Part shown: positions 17,930 through 26,988 of the stretch, piece after piece
How the letters are laid out: each line of letters begins with the position of its first letter
Position numbering within the stretch: the stretch's first letter is position 1
From: Geobacter sp. FeAm09
GTDB lineage: Bacteria > Desulfobacterota > Desulfuromonadia > Geobacterales > Pseudopelobacteraceae
Length of the DNA: 64,000 nt
NCBI RefSeq assembly: GCF_008330225.1
Contig: NZ_CP042466.1
Location: 3,962,001-4,026,000 of the forward strand
Reading direction: 5' to 3'
Position numbers and translations under genes: made by a program
Notes under the pieces: model-generated
Database searches by the model: none
Told to the model about the DNA's origin: nothing
What the model saw: only the letters and a program-made list of their open reading frames with translations

Positions 17930-18523
17930 TCACCGGTTGATGCGCAGGTCGAGGACCACCCCCGGCGGCAGCGGCTGGCCGTTGAACAGATCGGCCGGTG
18001 GGCTGGGGGTTGACGATGTGTTTCCGAAGGCGTACTCCAGGACGGCATGGCGCCCATTATCGTCAAGCCAGACGATCCGGTCGTTCTCCACGCCGCTTTC
18101 CTCGCCGGCGGTATAGGATTTGGTCGCGCGATCACGGCAGTCAAGCGGGTCGTTGGTCGCGTTGATGGAATCCAGGCACCGCTCCAGGTGCTTTGCCCGG
18201 GCCACGATGTCGCGGCCGGCCCTTGCCAGCTCCTTTTTCCCCGCGATCTCGCCATATCCCATGGCGCCCGAAAATGCGGTTCTGATCCAGCCCCCCTCGA
18301 CGCTCCTGATTACCCATGCGGTGACCAGCACCCCATCCGTCCGTTTTTCCACGGTAATCGACGCCGGGCACTTGGCCGGCGGCTTGCCCGACCATTTTTG
18401 GGTTCGGTTGATCTCGCCGAAGACCTTGGTGGTGCAGGTGGCAAGCAGCGCCACGTCACCGCCATGGGCCGGGACGGCGGCAAGCATGAGCAACAGTGCA
18501 AGCAGTGAAGCGGGATAACGCAT
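17930..18523 (-). CDS. Exported protein of unknown function
   Basis: A 197-residue protein with a clear signal peptide (MRYPASLLALLLMLAAVPAHGG). The mature part contains four Cys (two near TCTTKVF..KCPAS, one in RCLDS, one in LDCRD) and a region that reads EYAFGNTSSTPSPPADLFNG near the end. I do not recognise a family. It is probably periplasmic or surface-associated. The start at 18523 is preceded by GAGGAGAAGG, which rules out the longer open frame upstream that runs through the tRNA-Pro gene. It stands alone, convergent with dtd. Confidence 0.7.
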   Translation of the reverse strand: MRYPASLLALLLMLAAVPAHGGDVALLATCTTKVFGEINRTQKWSGKPPAKCPASITVEKRTDGVLVTAWVIRSVEGGWIRTAFSGAMGYGEIAGKKELARAGRDIVARAKHLERCLDSINATNDPLDCRDRATKSYTAGEESGVENDRIVWLDDNGRHAVLEYAFGNTSSTPSPPADLFNGQPLPPGVVLDLRINR

Positions 18524-18730
18524 CGCCTTCTCCTCGTGGCCGGCCGGGCCTGTGGATTTGCCTCCAGTATAGCACGTACCGCCGCCGATGGCATGAGTTT
18601 CGGCAGCGCCCTGCGGGCGGCTTTCGCCCGCGCGCCCATTCCTGCCTTGCTTTTGGAGAGAAACGGTGGCATAACGCGAAAGGCTGTATACGGAAAAAGG
18701 GGGGGCGAAGCGCGACGGCAGACGGGACGA

Positions 18731-18763
18731 AAAAGGGGCCAACCCTATCCGGCTGACCCCTTT
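18731..18763 (-). terminator. Terminator after tRNA-Pro
   Basis: On the minus strand CAAAGGGGTCA pairs with TTGGCCCCTTT (one mismatch region) and is followed by a T run. It is 11 bases past the tRNA 3' end. Confidence 0.65.
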
Positions 18764-18773
18764 GGTGTTTGAA

Positions 18774-18850
18774 TGGTCGGGATGACTGGATTTGAACCAG
18801 CGGCCCCCTGCTCCCGAAGCAGGTGCGCTACCAGGCTGCGCTACATCCCG
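18774..18850 (-). tRNA. tRNA-Pro (anticodon CGG)
   Basis: On the minus strand CGGGATG (from 18850) pairs with the 3' acceptor arm CATCCCG; the anticodon stem CCTGC/GCAGG holds the loop TTCGGGA with anticodon CGG; the T arm GCTGG-TTCAAAT-CCAGT is canonical. CCA is encoded (18774-18776). Confidence 0.97.
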
Positions 18851-18861
18851 AAGAATCTTTT

Positions 18862-18889
18862 TTCTAACGTGTTCGATGCGTTTTGTCAA
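18862..18889 (-). promoter_or_regulatory. Promoter of tRNA-Pro
   Basis: TTGACA (minus strand, 18889-18884) and TTAGAA (18867-18862) are 16 bases apart and lie just upstream of the tRNA. Confidence 0.65.
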
Positions 18890-18910
18890 GCGGAAAGACG
18901 ACATACGCCG

Positions 18911-19711
18911 CTACTCGGCAAATACCCCCTGGAGACGTGCCTCAAGCGCGGCAACATCCAGTCCCGCCAGACCGAAGTAGTCTTCCAGCGCCTGGACCAG
19001 CCCGGTGATTGTCTGCAGCGGCACCTCCCGTTCGCCGGTGCCCTCCACAATGCGGAGGGTGCGTCCCCGCAGGGTGACGCGACCGTCTTCCCGGTTGAGC
19101 GCTGCCATGGGTAGCTGGGTGAAGATGGAATCCGGATGGGTGGAGGTGTAGTGGTTGGCGGGGATATAGTCCTGGGAGCGGACGGTGCAGGGAAGCAGGC
19201 TGTACAGGTCCCGCCAGCCATTGTCGGAGAGCCGTGCGAGCATGGTTTCGCCGTTGGCGGCGGCGGTCAGGCGGAAGGTGTCCGATCCCTGCGCGAACGG
19301 CTGCTCCAGGCGCCACGGCAGTGGTTCCCGCAGGGTTCCGCCGCCGAAACCCGCATCGCACAGGTACGTCGTTCCGGCAACCGTCACCCGTATCGCCATG
19401 TGGGTGGGGAGAGGGGCGGGCGCGCCGTTGACCCAGACCCTCCCCAGGAGCCGCTCTACGGAGTATCCCAGGGTTTCCAGCGCCCAGGCGAACAGGCTGT
19501 TCAGCTCGAAGCAGTAGCCGCCGCGGCCGCGTTCCACGACTTTGGCCAGGATATCCGCCGGTTCGAGGCTGATGGCACAGCCTTCCAGGATGGCGAGGTT
19601 CTCGAAGGGTACGCGCAGCACCATGGCCCGGTGCAGTTCCCGGAGCCGCTCCAGGGGGGCTGCGGGCAATGACGTGAGGCCGATGCGCTGGAGGAATCTG
19701 TCGAAGGCCAT
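18911..19711 (-). CDS. nat: Arylamine N-acetyltransferase
   Basis: A 266-residue cysteine-dependent acetyltransferase that uses acetyl-CoA to acetylate aromatic amines and hydrazines. The catalytic triad is visible: Cys in RGRGGYCFELN (about residue 68), His in LPTHMAIRV (about 105) and Asp in YLCDAGFGGG (about 121). The N-terminal helix bundle MAFDRFLQRIGL and the VPFENLAI motif are also typical. It has no obvious partner gene; homologues sit in polyketide clusters or stand alone as detoxifying enzymes. Start ATG 19711 gives the family's usual length. Confidence 0.93.
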   Translation of the reverse strand: MAFDRFLQRIGLTSLPAAPLERLRELHRAMVLRVPFENLAILEGCAISLEPADILAKVVERGRGGYCFELNSLFAWALETLGYSVERLLGRVWVNGAPAPLPTHMAIRVTVAGTTYLCDAGFGGGTLREPLPWRLEQPFAQGSDTFRLTAAANGETMLARLSDNGWRDLYSLLPCTVRSQDYIPANHYTSTHPDSIFTQLPMAALNREDGRVTLRGRTLRIVEGTGEREVPLQTITGLVQALEDYFGLAGLDVAALEARLQGVFAE

Positions 19712-19977
19712 GGTGCGTGGGGCTCCTCAGGAGGGGGCGGAGGTGTGCCGCACCCCGAAAATACCCTTCTCTAGCCGGTTCCGGGGACATTGTCAACGGG
19801 AAAGGCGGGGCGGGCGCCCTCAGGATGGCTTCGGCACCGGGAGCGTCATGCCTTGTTTTTTGAGGCACTTTCGGGTAGCATGGCCGCCTGCGTGGCCAGG
19901 GCGGACGGGATGACGGAACGCGAAGGGCCGGGAAGGAAACCAGCGGTGGACAAGCATCTCCGGGAGGATCGGGAACG

Positions 19978-20892
19978 ATGAACGACAGTATCGGACAGGA
20001 AATCAGGGATCTGCTCAAGGCGCACAATGCCGTGCTCTTGGCCCATAACTACATGCGTGACGAGGTGCAGGAGGTCGCGGACATCACCGGGGATTCCCTG
20101 GCCCTGTCCATGGAGGCGGCCCGGACCGGGGCGGATGTGATCGTCTTTTGCGGCGTGCACTTCATGGCCGAGTCGGCCGCCATCCTCTCCCCCGACAAGA
20201 AGGTGCTGCTGCCCCGCCCCGATGCCGGCTGTCCCATGGCCGACATGGTCACGGTGGCGGAGCTGGAGGCGCTCAAAGCCAAACATCCCGGCGTGCCGGT
20301 GGTGACCTATGTCAACTCGTCGGCCGAGATCAAGGCCCACTCCGATATCTGCTGCACCTCGGCCAACGCCATACGGGTGGTCAGGTCGCTTGCGGAGGAC
20401 GAGCTCATCTTTGTCCCGGACCGCAACCTGGGGCGCTGGGTGGCCCGGTTCGTCCCGGAAAAACGTTTCGTCTTCTGGGAAGGGTTCTGCCCGACCCACG
20501 AGCGCATGACCGTGGCGGCCGTCGAGCAGCAGAAGAGTGAACACCCCGACGCCCTGTTCATCTGCCACCCGGAAAGCGCGCCCGAGGTTTCGGCCCTGGC
20601 CGATCACGTCTGTTCCACCAGCGGCATGTACGACTACTGCCGCACCAGCCCGGCAAAAAAGTTCATCGTGGGCACCGAGGCCGGCATCCTCTACAAGCTG
20701 CGGCTGGAAAACCCCGGCAAGGAGTTTATCCTGGCCTCGCCGGCCCTCATTTGCCCCAACATGAAGCTGACCTCCCTTGAGGACGTGCTCTACTCCCTCC
20801 AGACCATGTCGCCGGTGGTGACCGTTACCGAAGCGGTCCGCGCCAAAGCCAGGCAAGCCCTGGACAGGATGCTGGCCGTGCCGCGGGACTGA
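19978..20892 (+). CDS. nadA: Quinolinate synthase A
   Basis: A 304-residue [4Fe-4S] enzyme that condenses iminoaspartate with dihydroxyacetone phosphate to make quinolinate for NAD synthesis. The three cluster Cys are visible in [16 protein letters not shown] and ALICPNMKL, and the family blocks [41 protein letters not shown] and [20 protein letters not shown] are intact. GGAGGATCGGGAACG precedes the ATG. The partner genes nadB and nadC are not next to it. Confidence 0.97.
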   Translation: MNDSIGQEIRDLLKAHNAVLLAHNYMRDEVQEVADITGDSLALSMEAARTGADVIVFCGVHFMAESAAILSPDKKVLLPRPDAGCPMADMVTVAELEALKAKHPGVPVVTYVNSSAEIKAHSDICCTSANAIRVVRSLAEDELIFVPDRNLGRWVARFVPEKRFVFWEGFCPTHERMTVAAVEQQKSEHPDALFICHPESAPEVSALADHVCSTSGMYDYCRTSPAKKFIVGTEAGILYKLRLENPGKEFILASPALICPNMKLTSLEDVLYSLQTMSPVVTVTEAVRAKARQALDRMLAVPRD

Positions 20893-21157
20893 CGGCTGTT
20901 TGAACATCGTCACGAGACAGGCATACCGCGGGATGCTGAACTTTTAGCGGGGCGACAATACCGCTCCCCATACGTTCCTCCGGCGGTTCTCTCCGCGTGG
21001 TTTTTCGCCCTGCCGGCCCATCATGCCCACCACGTCAACGACATCCTCCCCACAATCCGGACGGCCATGGCGAAACCGGTCTCTGGAAGGCCGTACAGCG
21101 CTTTGATCGGTTTGTTGTTACGAGCCGCGCCAGCAGTGTTGTTCCATCTGAATCACC
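20893..21157. other. Intergenic stretch with no recognised element
   Basis: Between nadA and the promoter of the hybrid kinase gene I see no credible gene, no strong hairpin with a T run and no copy of the dispersed repeats. A short open frame starting at 21067 runs through the promoter and into the kinase gene in another frame and is not supported. Confidence 0.5.
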
Positions 21158-21206
21158 TTGACATCGTTTGCCGCACTGTTAAAATGAAATTAGTGCTGAC
21201 TAATTT
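21158..21206 (+). promoter_or_regulatory. Promoter of the hybrid kinase gene overlapping a palindrome
   Basis: TTGACA (21158-21163) and TAAAAT (21180-21185) are 16 bases apart, close to a consensus sigma-70 promoter. Immediately after the -10 box is a perfect inverted repeat AAATTAGT-GCTG-ACTAATTT (21187-21206), which would cover the start point near 21192 and is well placed for a repressor. Confidence 0.6.
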
Positions 21207-21233
21207 AGTGACGTTCCGGGCCAGGGAGAGCTT

Positions 21234-24200
21234 TTGGAAATCGACAAAGATGAAAGCAGTAAATTTTCGCTTTGGCACGCCACCCCATGGCTTTTAGCCG
21301 GGCTCATAGCAATGCTTGGCGCACTGCTGAGCTTCAAGGTGGCGAAGATCAGCGCCGAAAACCGTCTGAGCGATGCAAAAAGCCAGGCCATCAGCGACCT
21401 TGCAACTGTCCGGGCCCGGCTTGAGGCGGTTGCCAATTCCGTATTCAGCGCCACCTCCGGCCTTGTGAATGTCGTTGGGTACCAGGGCAACATCAGTCCT
21501 GAGCTCTTTACCGCCCTCGCCTCTCAGGCAATCAAATCGCACCCCCATATTCGTACTATTGCGCTGGCCCCGGACAACAGGGTGGCCATGATTTATCCCG
21601 TTACCGGCAATGAGCGGATGCTGGGGCTGCATTACTCGACCATAGCCGAGCAATACGGTGCTGTCGAAGAAGCCATGCAGACCCGCGTTCCCATACTTTC
21701 CGGGCCCCACAAGCTGATCCAGGGGGGCGAGGGGTTTATCCTGCGTTCTCCCGTGTTCACCGGCAAGGGTGCTTTTCGCTCCCGGTACTGGGGGGTGGTT
21801 TCGATTGTCGCCAGTGTTAAGGATCTCATGGAGGCAGGGGGCATTACTTCTTCCGCGAACCTCGAGATTGGGTTGCGCCAGGGCAAATCCGCTTCCGGCG
21901 GGGGCGGGTCGCCGATCTGGGGCGATGACTCCGTTTTCAGCCGCCAGCCGGTAAGCATGACCGTCGCTATTCCCGGGGGGGCATGGCAGATTGCGGCTAT
22001 TCGCAAGGGTGGTTGGCCTACGGTAACCGTTTTTGCATCCCCGCTCTTTTATGTCGGCTTGCTCAACAGCATTTTGCTGGCCGGATTTGCGTGGGTCGCC
22101 GCCTCGCGCCACCATCGCGTGCAGGGTGAAAACCGCAAGTTGCTGGAGGAGGTCGAGGAGCGGACCAGGATGGAAAAAGAACTGCGGCTTTCCCAGCAAA
22201 AATATTTGAATATCTTCAATATGATGCCGGATATGGTGGGAATCACCCGTTTGGCGGACGGCACGTTGATGGAGGTCAACAACGGTTTCGAGGTCTGGAC
22301 CGGCTGGCAGGCCTGCGAAGCCATCGGCCGCACCTCCCTTGAGCTTGGCTTGTGGGACGAGGAAACACGCTCCCGGGCCATAAGTATTGTCAAGGAGACC
22401 GGACGGCTTGAGAACTATGAGTTTCTGTTAGGCACCAAATCGGGCGAGAAGCGTAACGCCCTGATGTATCTGACCACCATAAAGGCCGGGGGGGAAGATT
22501 GCCTCTATTTCATGGCCCATGACATCACCGCGCTGAAACAGGCGCAAACCATCCTGGAAAATGAGCGCAGCAGGCTGCGCATCCTGATCCAGACCATACC
22601 GGCCCTGGTCTGGATGAAGGATGCCGATGGCATCTACCTTATCTGCAATTCCCGATTTGAACGTTTCTTCGGCGCCTGCGAGCCTGATATCATCGGCAAG
22701 ACGGATTATGATTTCGTCAACACGAAACAGGCCGACATTTTTCGCGAAAATGACCGCAAGGCCATTGCCGCCGGGAAACCGACCATAAATGAAGAATGGA
22801 TCACCTTTGCCGATGACGGCCATCGTGAGTTGCTGGAAACCACCAAAACCCCGGTGCGGGATGCCGAAGGAAACCTGATCGGCGTGTTGGGGATCGCCCG
22901 CGACATCACCGAGTACCGAAGAACCGAGGAGGAGCTCAAAACCGAACGGCTGCGTTTCAGGAACCTGGTCGATTCGGTCGACAGCATTGTCTGGGAGGCG
23001 GATGCCGAGACCCTCTCGTTCGTCTACGTGAGCCAGCAGGCGGTGCGGCTCCTGGGCTACCCCGTGGAGGAGTGGTATCGGCAGGGGTTCTGGGTTGATC
23101 ACCTGCACCCGGAAGACAGGGAGTGGGCTCCGGCATTTTGCATGAAAAAAATCGCGCAGGGCCAGGACCATGATTTCGAATTCCGCTTCATCGCCTGCGA
23201 CGGGCGGGTCATCTGGCTGCACGACATCGTGACGGTTGTTACGGAGGCTGGCCGACCACGCTGGCTGCGCGGCATCATGGTCGACACCACGGAAGCCAAA
23301 CGGGAAGAGGCGGCGAAGCTCAAGTTGGAGGCCCAACTGCGCCAGGCGCAGAAGATGGAGGCCATCGGCCGGCTGGCCGGAGGGGTCGCCCATGACTTCA
23401 ATAACAAGCTGGCGGTCATCTTGGGCTATGCCGAGATGGCCAACAGGGCGGGGAGCGGAGCGGAGCGCTATCGTGACTACCTTGGCCGGATCATCAAGGC
23501 CGCCGGCCAGTCGCGGGAGATCACGCGCCAGTTGCTGGCGTTCTCGCGACAAGAGGTGGTCTCGCCCCGGGTCATTGACCTCAACGACGTGGTTGCGGAT
23601 TCCCAGAAAGGGTTGTGCCGCTTTATCGGCGAAGACATCCGTCTCGAGGCTCGTTTGGCTGAAAGGCTGTGGCCGGTCAACATCGATCCGACACAGTTCG
23701 ACCAGATCATCATGAATCTGGTGGTCAATGCCCGCGATGCCATGGCGGACGGCGGCAGCCTGACCATTGAAACGCGCAATGTCAGCATCGGCATGGCCTC
23801 TGCTGCCGAGCATCCCGACGTGCCGCCCGGCGACTATGTGCAGATGACCGTCAGCGACACGGGCTGCGGCATGGATCAAGAGACCCTGCAGCATATCTTC
23901 GAGCCCTTCTTCACCACCAAGGAAGCGGCCAAGGGGACCGGGCTCGGCCTTGCCACCGTCTACGGCATCGTCAGCCAGAACCAAGGGGTCGTCAATGTTT
24001 GCAGCGAGCCGGGAACGGGTACAACGTTTGTCATCTATTTCCCGCGGTGCGATGATCTGGCGTCCGCTCCGGAACCGGCCGAACCGGCGCTGCAGCTTGA
24101 CCACCCGGCCACGATTCTGCTGGTGGAAGACGATGACTCGGTGCGGGAAATAGCTGCCGAGATATTACAGGAGATCGGCTACACCATCCTGATTGCGGCA

Positions 24201-24485
24201 ACCGCGCGGGACGCAGTGGAGATCTGCACCGACAGCCGCAGACGCATCGATCTGCTGCTGACCGACGTCATCATGCCGGAAATGAACGGCAGGGAACTCT
24301 CCCACCGGATCGCGGCCCTGAAACCGGATATACGGGTACTCTTCATGTCGGGCTACACTGCCGAGGTCATAGATCAGAAAGGGATTCTTGCCGAGGGTCT
24401 TCAGTTTGTCCAGAAGCCGTTTGACCGGGCCGTCCTGCATCGCAAGATCCAGAGCATTTTGCATGATAGCGCCACGTCCGGCTGA
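21234..24485 (+). CDS. CHASE-PAS-PAS-PAS hybrid histidine kinase with receiver
   Basis: A 1083-residue membrane-bound sensor kinase. A first membrane helix (about 17-37) and a second (about 263-283, LLNSILLAGFAWVAA) frame a CHASE-like extracytoplasmic domain. Three PAS domains follow (about 320-435, 450-565 and 575-690), then HisKA with the phospho-His in GRLAGGVAHDFNNK (about 716), an ATPase domain ([31 protein letters not shown]) and a C-terminal receiver with Asp in LLLTDVIMPEMNG and Lys in VQKPFD. TTG at 21234 is the likely start: the promoter ends just upstream and GGGAG precedes it. It is a single gene with no adjacent response regulator. Confidence 0.9.
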   Translation: MEIDKDESSKFSLWHATPWLLAGLIAMLGALLSFKVAKISAENRLSDAKSQAISDLATVRARLEAVANSVFSATSGLVNVVGYQGNISPELFTALASQAIKSHPHIRTIALAPDNRVAMIYPVTGNERMLGLHYSTIAEQYGAVEEAMQTRVPILSGPHKLIQGGEGFILRSPVFTGKGAFRSRYWGVVSIVASVKDLMEAGGITSSANLEIGLRQGKSASGGGGSPIWGDDSVFSRQPVSMTVAIPGGAWQIAAIRKGGWPTVTVFASPLFYVGLLNSILLAGFAWVAASRHHRVQGENRKLLEEVEERTRMEKELRLSQQKYLNIFNMMPDMVGITRLADGTLMEVNNGFEVWTGWQACEAIGRTSLELGLWDEETRSRAISIVKETGRLENYEFLLGTKSGEKRNALMYLTTIKAGGEDCLYFMAHDITALKQAQTILENERSRLRILIQTIPALVWMKDADGIYLICNSRFERFFGACEPDIIGKTDYDFVNTKQADIFRENDRKAIAAGKPTINEEWITFADDGHRELLETTKTPVRDAEGNLIGVLGIARDITEYRRTEEELKTERLRFRNLVDSVDSIVWEADAETLSFVYVSQQAVRLLGYPVEEWYRQGFWVDHLHPEDREWAPAFCMKKIAQGQDHDFEFRFIACDGRVIWLHDIVTVVTEAGRPRWLRGIMVDTTEAKREEAAKLKLEAQLRQAQKMEAIGRLAGGVAHDFNNKLAVILGYAEMANRAGSGAERYRDYLGRIIKAAGQSREITRQLLAFSRQEVVSPRVIDLNDVVADSQKGLCRFIGEDIRLEARLAERLWPVNIDPTQFDQIIMNLVVNARDAMADGGSLTIETRNVSIGMASAAEHPDVPPGDYVQMTVSDTGCGMDQETLQHIFEPFFTTKEAAKGTGLGLATVYGIVSQNQGVVNVCSEPGTGTTFVIYFPRCDDLASAPEPAEPALQLDHPATILLVEDDDSVREIAAEILQEIGYTILIAATARDAVEICTDSRRRIDLLLTDVIMPEMNGRELSHRIAALKPDIRVLFMSGYTAEVIDQKGILAEGLQFVQKPFDRAVLHRKIQSILHDSATSG

Positions 24486-24523
24486 AAGCGGACGATGGTT
24501 GTCGGCGGCATCATGCTGGGTTG

Positions 24524-25299
24524 TTACATCAGTATTCGCGTGAGGAAATAATCCGCCACCAGGATCAGCATGAAGGAGAGCACCACCGACCGGGTGGTGG
24601 AGACGCCGATCCCCCGCGCCCCCCCGAGGTGTTGAAGCCCACGTAACAGCAGATGATGGCGATGATGCCGCCGAAGACGAAGGATTTGGTCAGGCCGGCG
24701 GCGATCTCCCGGAATTTGAGCGCTGTGCGCAGGGAGTCGGTGTAGGTGGCGTAGGAGATGAACAGCCGGGGATGGAGATGGCTGATGATGGCGCCGCCGA
24801 GCATGCCGACGCAATCGGAGTAGACCGTCAGGACCGGTACGCAGATCAGGGCCGCGATCAGGCGCGGCATGGCCAGGTAGCGGACCGGGTCGATCTCCAG
24901 GGTGGTGAGGGCATCGATCTCCTCGTAGACCTTCATGACGCCGATCTCCGCCGCCATGGCGCTCCCCGCCCGTCCCGCCACCAGGAAGCTGACCATGACC
25001 GGCCCCATTTCCCGTACCATGGAGAGGCCGACGATGCTGCCGACGATATCCTGGGTGCCGTACTTGGAGAGCTCCACCCCGGTCTGCAGCGCCAGGACCA
25101 TGCCGACGAAAAAGGCCATCACCGAGGCCACTGGCAGGGTCTCATAGCCGATGATGGCCACCTGGGCCAGGATGGACGGCATGTTGCGGGGCGCTTCGCG
25201 GAAGGCGAAGACGGTCCGTTTGAGCAGGATCAGCACCTCGCCGACGATGCCGAAGGAGTAGAGCAGTTTTTTGCCGATGAATTCGAGAAATCTGGTCAT
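24524..25299 (-). pseudogene. mlaE: MlaE-family ABC lipid-transport permease, single-base frameshift
   Basis: The gene encodes a MlaE/DUF140 permease of about 258 residues, the membrane channel of the ABC system that works with MCE proteins. Visible blocks are SILAQVAIIGYETLPVA, MVLALQTGVELSKYG, SMVREMGPVMVSFLVAGRAG, GSAMAAEIGVMKVYEEIDAL and PRLIAALICVPVLT. Near the C-terminus the frame breaks at a run of seven C on the plus strand (24619-24625). With eight, the protein continues NTSGGARGIGVSTTRSVV to DYFLTRILM at 24524. It follows the WPLY-repeat gene on the same strand after 62 bases; no ATPase gene is adjacent. Confidence 0.87.
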
Positions 25300-25361
25300 T
25301 GTCTGTCCTGAAAGATGCCTGCTCCCGCACGGTCCGAAGCGGCCATGGTGTACAGCATACC

Positions 25362-26816
25362 CTATATCCCGAACGGTATCCAGAAGATACTCAGGGATGT
25401 CTTCCCCTTGTCCGTGGCATAGCCGAACAGCCCCTTCAACAGTCTGAATTCGCTTCCCTCCCGGGCGGAGCGGTACGACACCAGCGGCGAAAGCTCCCAG
25501 GCGCTCTCGTTGCCCCGTTTCTCACGCCAGAAGAGGTTCCAGAGGATCGACGTGGCGCCGTTGCCCTGGCCGTCCCACGTGCTGATGAAGATCCTCCAGA
25601 GCGGCGCCAGGTTGCGCTCGACCCCCTCGTTCCAAATGACCGGCTCCACCAGGGCGGGCATGGAGAGCGTCCTCAGGCCGTTTTCGTCCCTTTTCCAGGC
25701 GTAGAGCGGCCAGAAGGCGCTCTGGGCGCGCTCTTTGCCCGCCTGGGGCCAGGATTCGTCCGAGCGGTGGAACAGGAAATAGAACAGGCTGGTCTTCTCC
25801 TGGCGGAACAGGGGGGAGTCGATGGTCGAGTTACGGTAGATGGGCCACATGACCCAGCGGCTCCCTCCCTCCTTGGCCCTGGTTTCGGCGTAAAAGGGGA
25901 GATAGCGTTCGGTGGTGGCGGTGGCGCTTTGGGTGGTCATCCAAAAGGGCCAGAGGAAATCCCGCTCCACGACCGCTCCCGTACCGTCCCGCACCACACC
26001 GCACAGGGGCCAGAGGACGTGGGTCGAACTGCGCTGCGGCGACTCCGACGAGGCGTAGAACGGCAGCAGGTACAGATTCCTGGTCGGATTGTCCGTGTCC
26101 AGGCCCAGGCGCTCGTCGCTGTAGATCGGCCAAAGGGCGAAGCGCTTCTCGTAGACCCCCTCCTTGTGTGACTGGCCGTACAGGGGCCAGACGGCGAAAC
26201 CGCTCTCCTTTTCGCCCGACACGCTGTTGAAGATCGGGTAGAGCCAGTTGGTGGAGGTGGTGCCCCGCTTTACGGTGCGCCCGTAGAGGGGGAAGAGGAC
26301 GTAATGGTACTCGTCGCGCCAGAAACGCTCGTAGATGTCCCCGTACAGGGGGAATACGGAGGTGTAGGGACCGTATTTGTCCGAGCTGCCGCTGATGTAG
26401 AAGGGGAACAACATGCTGCTGCGCCGTTCCTCAGCCGTGCCGGAACGTTCGGCGTGTTTTCGGAACAGGTGGAGCACCTGGGTGTCGGAATCGCTTTCGC
26501 TGCTGCTGGTGCCGGCCAGGGGGTAGAGGATGTCGCTTTCGTCGCCCGCCGGGGTCGATTGGGTGAAAAAGAGCGGCCTGACCGCGGTCCTGGTCGTATC
26601 GCCATTGTGCTCCCGTTTGAAGAGCGGCCCCAGGATGGAGAGGTTGCTGTAGCCGGTGGCCGGGCTGGAGCGGTAATCGAACAGCGGCCAGAGGGTGACG
26701 ATGGCCCCTGCTGGCGTCGGTGGCGGCGTCTTCGCAGGTCCGGCGGTCTCCTCCCCATGGACGAGGGCGGCGCTTACGAGCAGGACCGCGAGGCAGTGTG
26801 CAAAGGTTGTTCTCAT
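25362..26816 (-). CDS. Exported WPLY-repeat protein of unknown function
   Basis: A 484-residue protein with a signal peptide (MRTTFAHCLAVLLVSAALVHG). From residue 40 to the end it is built from a short unit of about 20-30 residues centred on a (L/V/F)-(W/F/Y)-P-(L/I/F)-(Y/F/W) core; examples are TLWPLFDYR, MLFPFYIS, SVFPLYGD, VLFPLYGR, AVWPLYGQ, ALWPIYSD, YLLPFYAS, VLWPLCGV, FLWPFWMT, VMWPIYRN and AFWPLYAW. Alternating charged turns and aromatic strands suggest a beta-barrel or beta-solenoid. I do not know its function. It lies upstream of mlaE on the same strand (62-base gap), so a role at the outer membrane in lipid traffic is a reasonable guess only. Confidence 0.8.
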   Translation of the reverse strand: MRTTFAHCLAVLLVSAALVHGEETAGPAKTPPPTPAGAIVTLWPLFDYRSSPATGYSNLSILGPLFKREHNGDTTRTAVRPLFFTQSTPAGDESDILYPLAGTSSSESDSDTQVLHLFRKHAERSGTAEERRSSMLFPFYISGSSDKYGPYTSVFPLYGDIYERFWRDEYHYVLFPLYGRTVKRGTTSTNWLYPIFNSVSGEKESGFAVWPLYGQSHKEGVYEKRFALWPIYSDERLGLDTDNPTRNLYLLPFYASSESPQRSSTHVLWPLCGVVRDGTGAVVERDFLWPFWMTTQSATATTERYLPFYAETRAKEGGSRWVMWPIYRNSTIDSPLFRQEKTSLFYFLFHRSDESWPQAGKERAQSAFWPLYAWKRDENGLRTLSMPALVEPVIWNEGVERNLAPLWRIFISTWDGQGNGATSILWNLFWREKRGNESAWELSPLVSYRSAREGSEFRLLKGLFGYATDKGKTSLSIFWIPFGI

Positions 26817-26988
26817 CCATACTCCCGGGAAACGTCAACGGCAAGGGGCATTATTCCTTATCGGCCCGGGAGAGTCAACCGCGAAAGGGGCCACACTTGT
26901 CGGCCGCTTTTACAAAACTATTACAATCGTCCAATTCGATCCCTTGTATGATAACTCCAAAGATGTCCGAGTCTCTTTGGAGGAAAAT

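Noticed and set aside
22428-24104. Antisense open frame of 558 codons inside the hybrid kinase gene
   Set aside because: The sense strand encodes clear PAS, HisKA and ATPase domains; the antisense frame has no family motif.
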